34,126 nucleotides of DNA. It comes from Cymbomonas tetramitiformis (Eukaryota; Chlorophyta; Pyramimonadophyceae; Pyramimonadales; Pyramimonadaceae). Below, piece by piece: positions 18,626-25,603 of this stretch. Both the position numbers and the translations under genes were made by a program. The stretch spans positions 1-34,126 of the forward strand of contig LGRX02025857.1 of NCBI GenBank assembly GCA_001247695.2, written 5' to 3'. Below the pieces are notes generated by a model. It saw nothing but the letters and a program-made list of their open reading frames with translations. It had not been told where the DNA came from and made no database searches. The first letter of the stretch is position 1. Every line of letters starts with the position of its first letter.

Positions 18626-18757
18626 ACTATGACATGACATGACATGACATGACATGACATGACATGACATGACATGACATGACATGACATGACATTACAT
18701 GACATGACATGGCATGACATGACATGACATTGACATGACATGACATGACATGACATT
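18626..18757. repeat. (GACAT)n pentanucleotide microsatellite
   Basis: About 25 units of GACAT, with a few variants (GACATT, GGCAT, one TGACAT phase shift). Its complement (ATGTC)n appears in plus orientation at 13800-13840, so the two arrays could pair across the structured units. Confidence 0.95.
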
Positions 18758-18805
18758 CGACTGTAGCGTCATCCTCACAGCGTCTCAGGTAGGCGTCACA
18801 GAGGT

Positions 18806-18848
18806 ATCGCTATCGCGTATCGCTATCGCGTATCGCTATCGCTATCGG
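18806..18848. repeat. CGCTATCGCGTAT short tandem repeat
   Basis: About three units of a 13-bp sequence, GTATCGCTATCGC, ending CTATCGCTATCGG. No function is apparent. Confidence 0.85.
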
Positions 18849-19222
18849 TAGGAACGATCTACTGCTGCTGCAGCTGCTGTATCGTGTATGTTACAATTGT
18901 GTATCATCGGTTTCGGGTATCTATATCAATATGCCAAACATGAATCAAGATGAAACAATGTGTCACAATCTATATCGTATATGAATATGAATTATTGAAT
19001 ATCTTAACAAGAAACATCATGAATTGAAAGGATCGAAGGAAAGGCGAACCCCATCCCACGTCCACCACACCCGATCCTCATCCGATCGTTCACTTCAAAC
19101 ACGCTACAGACGAGGGTGCATGCCTCACGAGCCTGCTTGCAGTCCGCTCGAATTTCAATTTGCACGCTAGCAAGTGTGCATCAAGACTTTGTGCGAAGTG
19201 CGGAAAAAGCCACTCTCCAAGC

Positions 19223-19664
19223 ATGCCACCCAAAAAAAATAAGAAGAAAGGGAAAAAGCCTAGTCAGGCAACCGGTGAGGTCAGCGCTTCGGGTAAGTCA
19301 GAATTTTGAATTTCTCGTCGATTCTGACTCCTTTCCTCACTTAGTCAAACGTCCTCGAAACTCTGTCAGGATATTCTTTCCAGTTTACCCAGAATAAAAG
19401 GGAGAACCTCGCTCTCGAAACCGACCTGGATCGTTTCGGGATCTAACTTTCATCGAGGGTTGCGCAGCTCCGCCAGATACACCTCCAGAAGAAGTTGCGG
19501 AGGAAGAGACAAATACGGTGAGTGTGCGGCACCAAAGTTGAGCGAGAATCACTCATCGGACACTTGCCATTCTTCAGCGGAACTGTGCAAGAAAAATTGT
19601 AACGTATTCGCAGAACTGCTTGGAGCTGTATATTCTGAGGATCCATACTCCACCTGAGCTGTAA
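19223..19664 (+). CDS. small three-exon gene, 68-residue basic/acidic protein of unknown function
   Basis: Predicted exons 19223-19292, 19468-19517 and 19578-19664. Exon 1 starts MPPKKNKKKGKKPSQATGEV and ends at a strong donor GG|GTAAGT. Intron 1 (175 nt) has a CTAAC branch-like box (19443) and ends TGCGCAG. Exon 2 (PPDTPPEEVAEEETNT) ends ACG|GTGAGT. Intron 2 (60 nt) ends CATTCTTCAG. Exon 3 reads RNCARKIVTYSQNCLELYIL and on to TAA. All joins keep frame and add up to 69 codons including the stop. The Lys-rich start followed by an acidic Pro/Glu segment looks like a host nuclear or ribosome-associated tail, but no family is recognised. The splice pattern is inferred; exon 3 is the least certain. 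Confidence 0.5.
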
Positions 19665-20171
19665 ATACCGCACTTACACATCTAATCTTACGTTGCTGTG
19701 AAATGAGTTTATCGCCTGTGGATTTCATATTTTCTGCTATCTGCTGACATAAACTCGAAAATGTGTCCTTTCAGCGAGCGTGAGCACAACGCACATATTG
19801 TCGTCTGAATTTCAGGCGACCCTTTTCGTCTGCACGTAATATGCATACACTTGTGTTCTTCCTATTTTTTTTATGGTGCTTAACGTGTGGCTCCATGCCC
19901 ACGTGCTAATATGTCACTGTGGCCGGGTTCGCGGGTGTCACGGTTGTCCGCGGGGAAAAAACGGCACCGTGCTCATACACCGATCAGTGAGGGAGGCGTC
20001 TCGAAAATGCATACACTTCTCAGTGAAATTTTAATTACCGCACAACAGGATCCTTACTATGCTTGACTGTGATACATGCCCCCCAAACACTCAGCGATCC
20101 TCACCCCTCCACACTTTGGAACAAGGGAATGATATTGGCTGCGTGGCTTGGATACACGCAAGCTTAGTTGC
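19665..20171. other. intergenic region between the two likely host genes
   Basis: No gene or repeat is seen. Contains a poly-T tract (19866-19872) that could be part of a 3' end signal of the small gene. Confidence 0.4.
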
Positions 20172-20213
20172 GTTCACGTGAACATATGAGCACGAGCATG
20201 CTTGCATAAAAGG
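20172..20213 (+). promoter_or_regulatory. candidate promoter: CACGTG palindrome and TATA-like box
   Basis: GTTCACGTGAAC (20172-20183) is a perfect 12-bp palindrome with a CACGTG (G-box/E-box) core. About 22 bp further on, GCATAAAAGGG (20204-20214) resembles a TATA box. Start of transcription would fall near 20240, upstream of ATG 20297 and of the repeat gene. Motif-based only. Confidence 0.4.
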
Positions 20214-20646
20214 GCCGTTGCTTGGCCCCGGCGAGCCTTGGATTCACTTCCACTTGTGTATCGACGCCTGCTGTTTCATCGATTGGCAGCTGAGTTATGC
20301 TGATCGGCAGCAATAGTCCGTTTTTTATTGACTGGATGGCGGTTGTGCACTGTGTTGACGCGCTCTTTGTTAGTGGACGCGACTTTCGGATACTGCTGCG
20401 TCCCCGTGAGGTCTATCTATCCCGCACGTATAGTTTTTCAAATCGAACACAACTACGAACGCGTAAGATGTCTGCTGTTTACTTTATCCTTGCGCCCGAA
20501 GAACAGCACATCACTCTTCGTGCTACTGTCTTACCAGACAGATAGCTAGTGTCAGGCTGGTGAATATCCCGTGAAAGATCAAGGTTTCCGCTTGCTTGAG
20601 GTAAACCGCGCCTGACAAAAGTAGTTCTCACTTTTGGAGCTGTCAG

Positions 20647-22176
20647 GTGTCAGAGACTGGGGAAGGCAGTGCTGCGAAGCTAGAGGACGTAACCGAGCAA
20701 AATGTACCTGAGGCAGCTGAGGAAGAGAAGGAGGCCGTGAAGGCCGTGGCAGGAGCTGCCATAGAAGCGGCGGAGACCAACGCTGAGGAGGAGGAGGAGG
20801 CTAAGGCAGCTGCGGAGGCTGAAGCGGCAGCCGCGAAGGCGAAGGCTGAGGAGGAGGCCGCTAAGGCAGCTGCGGAGACTGAAGCGGCAGCCGCGAAGGC
20901 GAAGGCTGAGGAGGAGGCCGCTAAGGCAGCTGCTGAGGCTGAAGCGGCAGCCGCGAAGGCGAAGGCTGAGGAGGAGGCCGCTAAGGCAGCTGCTGAGGCT
21001 GAAGCGGCAGCCGCGAAGGCGAAGGCTGAGGAGGAGGCCGCTAAGGCAGCTGCGGAGGCTGAAGCGGCAGCCGCGAAGGCGAAGGCTGAGGAGGAGGCCG
21101 CTAAGGCAGCTGCGGAGGCTGAAGCGGCAGCTGCGAAGGCGAAGGCTGAGGAGGAGGCAACTAAGGCAGCTGCGGAGGCTGAAGCGGCAGCCGCGAAGGC
21201 GAAGGCTGAGGAGGAGGCCGCTAAGGCAGCTGCTGAGGCTGAAGCGGCAGCCGCGAAGGCGAGGCTGAGGAGGCCGCTAAGGCGGCTGCGGAGGCCGAAG
21301 CGGCAGCTGCGAAGGCGAAGGCTGAGGAGGAGGCCGCTAAGGCAGCTGCGGAGGCTGAAGCGGCAGCCGCGAAGGCGAAGGCTGAGGAGGAGGCAACTAA
21401 GGCAGCTGCGGAGGCTGAAGCGGCAGCCGCGAAGGCGAAGGCTGAGGAGGAGGCCGCTAAGGCAGCTGCGGAGGTTGAAGCGGCAGCCGCGAAGGCGAAG
21501 GCTGAGGAGGAGGCCGCTAAGGCAGCTGCTGAGGCTGAAGCGGCAGCCGCGAAGGCGAAGGCTGAGGAGGAGAAGGCTGCGCAGGAAAAGGCTGCTGCAG
21601 AAGCAAAGGCAGCGGCAGCAGCTGTTTCAGATGCAGCAACTATTAAAGCAGCGGAAGATACATCAGCTGTATCATTGTTGGGTTCGGCCTTAAATGCAGC
21701 GATCTCTACCTCCGATGTTCAAATACAGCACAAATCTGACGACACTCCATCCCAGGTAGCCCCGTCGATCCCTTGTGATTATCTCCTTGCCTCCAAGCTA
21801 TGTGGACGATCAAGTCGAGACTCGTCCGGATGCTGTGGTTATGCACGTTACATAGTACCAGAGAGTTGTATGGCAGTCAAAATTGTGATTTTTATCATTG
21901 AACTTGTAGTCATTTCCTGTGATCGGAGATCTGTGCCTTGTTTGTTGAAACTTTGCACTTTTGTAGGAGGGTCAAAGTAGGAGAAAAACAAACGCTGTTT
22001 TCATCATACTTACGAAGAGCACCGTTTGTTTAAGTGATCCCGTGCGGACTTTCCTGAAATATTGAAGCTGTGCACCTTTGCAGTTGGATATGGATGCGTC
22101 TACATCGATGAAGAAACCATTGATTAATAGTGAGGAAGAAGACAAGAAAGCAAGGGCATGTTGCACTCTCAGTTAG
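20647..22176 (+). CDS. Ala/Glu/Lys-rich repeat protein with C-terminal CaaX-like motif (frameshifted allele)
   Basis: The frame begins right after a good acceptor (GAGCTGTCAG|GTG) and has no ATG, so at least one upstream exon is missing; ATG 20297 or 20468 and donors near 20410, 20463 or 20601 are candidates. The protein starts SETGEGSAAKLEDVTEQNVP, then about 13 copies of a 20-residue repeat of the type AEEEAAKAAAEAEAAAAKAK (long charged helix or coiled coil). In the eighth copy, at about 21262, a single A is missing (plus an in-frame GAG loss), switching to an Arg/Leu-rich frame that stays open to 21693. The normal frame resumes its coding character as AAAAAVSDAATIKAAEDTSA to HKSDDTPSQ. A donor CAG|GTAGCC (21756) and acceptor CCTTTGCAG (22083) join it in phase to LDMDASTSMKKPLINSEEED and the end KKARACCTLS. 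The last four residues CTLS fit a farnesylation motif with an adjacent Cys. This suggests a membrane-tethered helical protein; function unknown. Confidence 0.6.
20818..21575 (+). repeat. 60-bp coding tandem repeat, about 13 units
   Basis: The unit is a 60-bp sequence containing GAAGCGGCAGCCGCGAAGGC and GCCGCTAAGGCAGCTGCGG. The period is exactly 60 except for one 56-bp unit at 21241-21296, where 4 bp are lost. Units are nearly identical, with variants such as GCAACT for GCCGCT, pointing to recent expansion by unequal exchange or slippage. Confidence 0.95.
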
Positions 22177-22763
22177 AACACCAAACGATCTTTTTATCAG
22201 CAGTATCTTCTTTGACTGATGTGTTAGTGGTTGTTTCCTCATATCGAGTTCAAAATCACGCGTCACCCGACTAGTTGGTAAACGACAATGAAGAATCATC
22301 TGCCACTGTGTATATGTATGTGCACCATACCTGCCATTGTCTTTGAATGCCCTCGGCAGTTTAGATGTTCCATAAACTGAAGTAGGTAAGGATGGAGGCA
22401 TAGGATCATATCTATTGTCATTGTAGACACTACGGTACCTGTATCCCATCATTTACGCACAACCTGCTTAATGCTCATTTGTGTTTCGGACATGTGAGAA
22501 GAGAAACATCAAGAGTTGTGGAGTATCTTCTAGGCGAGGTCCGGACCCGCTACACCTCCAAGTCCATAGGGGTGTTCTTTCAGCCTAGAAATTGACTTAG
22601 AGCACTGTTCTATAGGGTTATTTAATAGATTGAATATTATATGGTGTACACTATCGTGTTTGGCGATGCAGACGTGTGCGCGCGATTCTGATGTTATTTT
22701 TGCGTGCGATGAAAACATAATCTGTAGGCACAATTAACACGTAGTGACATTTTTTACGGCGGG
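22177..22763. other. intergenic, no supported gene
   Basis: A minus-strand frame from 22452 starts with a plausible Tyr/Pro-rich stretch (MMGYRYRSVYNDNRYDPMPP) ending near a donor-like GGCAG|GTATGG (about 22340). No partner exon was found and the frame's tail runs antisense across the end of the repeat gene, so I do not call it. Confidence 0.35.
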
Positions 22764-23319
22764 TCATCCCCCGGTCCCCTGAAGCGGCGCGTCCGTGTGC
22801 AACAGCCTGCGCGTGAATTCAAGCGGCACCCGCTTCCCATCCTGCGGGAAAGCGAGGCTAAAGGCCTCCAACCAGTCCACTGCGGGCGATGTGGGGTGAA
22901 CCAATAGCTCCAAAGTAGACAATGGGAGGCGGTTTTATTCAACCCGCACAGTAACGGTGGCGTCGTGGAGGTTGAAGAATGCCGTGAACGCGACGTCCTC
23001 AGCCAGGTGCCTCTTACAAAGCCGGTACCAGCTTGGCGAAGATCGTGGCTACATTGTCCTAGTTTCCCATAAACCGGGGATCCTTATTTCCCGCCAAGCA
23101 CTTTCTGGCGACGTGCTTGGCCACGATCTCGTCGAATCTGGGCCGAATGAGCGTGCGTACTGCCGCCACGAATATTGCGGCAGCAGATCCTCAAGCAGGC
23201 TGGGCAGTTGCCGCTGGTGTCGCTGGCGTGGCTGCATGTCGAGCTGCGGCCTGATCGAACATAGTGACTAGGCTACGCCTCCTAGTAGGCATGTTCGCGT
23301 GTGATCTAGTGGAAACCAT
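22764..23319 (-). pseudogene. decayed minus-strand gene of unknown family (possible gag)
   Basis: Reading down from ATG 23319: MVSTRSHANMPTRRRSLVTM, an Ala/Thr/Pro stretch, TGA (23191-23193), then in the same frame GSAAAIFVAAVRTLIRPRFD, EIVAKHVARKCLAGNKDPRF, TAG (23059-23061) and DNVATIFAKLVPAL. A frameshift near 23012 leads to KRHLAEDVAFTAFFNLHDAT, TAA (22935-22937), then HPTSPAVDWLEAFSLAFPQD and a final TGA at 22764. The composition stays protein-like through all the interruptions, which marks a pseudogene. The MVSTRS start and lack of introns suggest a retrotransposon gag, but no diagnostic motif is present. Confidence 0.5.
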
Positions 23320-23740
23320 CTCAAGAAAGACTGTAGGGGCGGCGGGGTGAGTGGTGAGGGGCGGAGAACGGTGGCAGTGGGGGCGGCCAAAAGGGGGGGG
23401 TCGTCGAAATGCCGGACATCGGGTAAGGATAATTATGTCACGGGCCTCATGTGGACTGATGGAACGCGCAATCGGATAACGGCGTGTCACGACGACCAGA
23501 AATCAGCAATTCCGACCGACGATAATAACCAATCAATAAATACCCGAACTCGAGTCCCGCTAGTGTTGACGAAAATCAGCCAGAGCACCTAGGCCATGCT
23601 ACCCGTACCGCGCGCGTTGCTCCCCTAGCGTACCACTCACTCCATCCCAGGCGTCTACGTTTAGCCACTCATGGCGATATCGCAGTGTCTAAAAAAAGTG
23701 TGACATATTCAGAAGTCCCAGTGTCATTTCCAGCAATATA
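23320..23740. other. intergenic, no supported gene
   Basis: GC-rich left part (a G8 run ending at 23400), mixed right part. Frames on both strands are short and without recognisable features. Confidence 0.4.
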
Positions 23741-23995
23741 TATGCTGCACCTGCCTATCGAGCTCGGTTGCTTTCCCTTTCCCAACGTGGCGCCACTGCT
23801 CACTTGGCAGCCATCCCCGCGTCGCCCTCTTTTCGACTTCCACCCACTCAGGCAGTTGTCGCCTTGGCTTTGCAATTGGGTGCCCCGATGCCTATTGTTA
23901 CACCTATTCTACCTGGTGTGCATACATGTGTATGTGGTGCTTCTATTGACCCCTTTGGCTACCACTACCTTGTGTGTAACCGGCGTGGATGGGAT
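23741..23995 (+). pseudogene. C-terminal fragment of a non-LTR-type retrotransposon ORF
   Basis: The frame reads YRARLLSLSQRGATAHLAAI, then PASPSFRLPPTQAVVALALQ, LGAPMPIV and a Cys/His motif HTCVCGASIDPFGYHYLVC. A pattern of LLSLS...A.L...P..PS.RL...... followed by C-x-C-G...D..G.H.L.C is common downstream of the RT domain in protist and algal non-LTR retrotransposon proteins. Only about 80 codons remain; after NRRGWD the sequence turns into GTAC-rich DNA. No RT core is nearby, so this is a scrap. Assignment is from memory of the pattern. Confidence 0.5.
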
Positions 23996-24014
23996 ATCAC
24001 CCTACAGATTTTGG

Positions 24015-24690
24015 ACACCTGTACCCGACGTGTACCCAACATGTACCCGGCAAGTACAAGTCAAGTACATATGTACCTACCCACTCTTAACTTGGAGCCC
24101 AAAAATCAGTGAAAATCCGAGTTGTAAAAACGTGCAATATTTTCACATATATGTCAAGACCATAAGTGACTAAGACATCCTTGAAAAGTTTCGATGTAAA
24201 CTATTGAGTTATTCCTTCAGAAATGGACACCCGAAAAACAAGACTGGCGTGTACTTACGTGTACCTACGTGTCGTACCCCTTACATTGGTACGCATGTAC
24301 GTTTTAGTACATGTGGGGTGCACGTGCACGCAATCGATTGCATGCATGTGTACCCAGCGCATGCACGGGGCGGGTACATGTAGGTACATGCCAGGTGCAT
24401 GGTTCCCCGTTCACGTGCACCGGGCGTGTACCACATGGTACATGCTAGGTGCACGCGTACTGTCAATCCTACCGTACACGTGCACCTAGCATGTACCATG
24501 CATGGAGTACATACTTGGTGCATGTGTACCTACAATCATACCGTACACGTGTACCAGACATGTACCAAATGACAGACTAGTGCATGTTGAGTACATGTGA
24601 ACGCACCCCCTTAGTACGACTTGGATACAAAGTTACCTTAACCAAGTTATATATGGCATGCACGTGTACCGACAGTGTACCATGTGTCGG
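24015..24690. repeat. GTAC/GTGCAC-rich low-complexity tract
   Basis: Variants of ACGTGTACC, ACATGTACC and GTGCACGTGCAC recur dozens of times, on both strands since the words are palindromic. A gap of ordinary sequence lies at about 24085-24240. Frames open on both strands (Cys/Thr/Met-rich) are by-products of the repeat. Confidence 0.8.
24434..24500. repeat. 27-bp-arm inverted repeat (cruciform/hairpin)
   Basis: CATGGTACATGCTAGGTGCA and seven further bases (24434-24460) are mirrored by 24474-24500 with one mismatch, around a 13-base loop TGTCAATCCTACC. The first 21 bases of the arm pair perfectly. It lies in the GTAC-rich tract. Confidence 0.9.
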
Positions 24691-25004
24691 GACATTGCTC
24701 GTTGGTGTGCCCGTGGGCACTACGACAGATGCTCGGAGATATGTTTTTGATTGAACGTGCAAAGGTACACAATTCGGATCTTTATAATATACTGGATCAG
24801 GGCCAGATTGAGGTACAAACGATAATTTGGTTCCGAGTTCTGAAGGCTAAACACTTCTCAAGTGCTCCACTTATTCACTCGTCACTCAGGTTGCAGGGTC
24901 AACCACTCGACAGCCGATGTCACACTTCGGCTCAACGTTCAATTCCCGATCCGATCTCATTTCTAATTCCGATTCGTCATTCTCGATTCAGATGTTATGC
25001 CGAC
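24691..25004. other. non-coding DNA, possibly within or next to the LTR of the right-hand element
   Basis: No gene. Small TCGATTC/GATTCG words recur near 24940-25000. Whether this is LTR or flank cannot be decided without the 5' LTR. Confidence 0.3.
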
Positions 25005-25415
25005 AGACTGACACGATGACTGCCCCACAGTACTGTCATACTACTGTACTGTCATACTGTCATACTGTCATAGCGTCATACTGTCATAGCGTCATACTGT
25101 CATACTGTCATAACCTTGATATCTGATATTCGATTTCATTGTCTTTTCAACCCCGATGCGAATCTGACCATTCTTCGAGGGTCTGACTGAGTTCCACGAT
25201 GACACCCCCCACAGTACTGTCATACTACTATAGTGTCATAATGTCATACTGTCATAGTGTCATAGTGTCATACTGTCATACCCCGGACATCTGGTATTCA
25301 TTCTCATCGTGATTTCAAGCCCAATTTCACTGTCATCGTGCCAATCCCAGATTACCCCCGATGACACACATACGGACGCATAGGCATATCGGCTCACGCT
25401 GTGCCTCCGGGCACA
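25005..25415 (-). repeat. probable 3' LTR (part) of the methyltransferase gypsy element, with ACTGTCAT repeats
   Basis: On the minus strand a polypurine tract at 25417-25429 is followed by TGTGCCCGGAGGCACA, a hairpin-forming start typical of an LTR. Inside are two blocks of an 8-bp repeat ACTGTCAT (plus strand, 25031-25113 and 25214-25282), each introduced by CCCCACAGTACTGTCATACT and followed by related sequence, so the block is duplicated with a period near 180 bp. The LTR's far end is unknown because its partner lies outside the window; it may extend left of 25005. Confidence 0.5.
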
Positions 25416-25416
25416 A

Positions 25417-25429
25417 CTCTCCCCCCCTT
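25417..25429 (-). promoter_or_regulatory. polypurine tract (plus-strand primer site)
   Basis: AAGGGGGGGAGAG on the minus strand, directly before the putative LTR start and after the end of the pol gene. It is the expected RNase H-resistant primer for second-strand synthesis. Confidence 0.65.
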
Positions 25430-25603
25430 AGGAGTGGTCTACCTCCTGGGATCACTCCGCTAAGGTACCCATCTAAGTTCCAGTTCTTAGGTTTTCTGGT
25501 TCCTTTCTGTTTCCAGTTCTTAGGTTCTCTGGTCCCTCTTCGAGCACAGCTTGCCTGCCGCTACCAGGGCACCACTTTCACGAAGAAGGGTGCCACTTGG
25601 AAT

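Larger units (their letters stand above)
18141..19222. other. non-coding, hairpins then microsatellites
   Basis: 18170-18340 keeps hairpins (CCCCCAATTTATGGGGG, CCTCGGATGAGG, GTGACA...TGTCAC) and may extend the structured unit. From 18580 onward it is simple repeats, CTGCAG-rich tracts and AT-rich DNA. No gene is seen before ATG 19223. Confidence 0.45.

Noticed and set aside
20647..21693. Arg/Leu-rich C-terminal half of the single open frame across the 60-bp repeats
   Set aside because: It arises from loss of one A in one repeat unit; the other frame regains coding character and joins a downstream exon in phase.
22030..22452. 140-codon minus-strand frame
   Set aside because: Antisense to the last exon of the repeat gene; only its first 38 residues look protein-like and no partner exon was found.
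24223..24523. Cys/Thr-rich frames on both strands
   Set aside because: Both are by-products of palindromic GTAC/GTGCAC words; no protein features.
20818..25290. CRISPR-like regular repeats
   Set aside because: Repeat units are contiguous with no unique spacers, and the context is eukaryotic with coding or microsatellite repeats.
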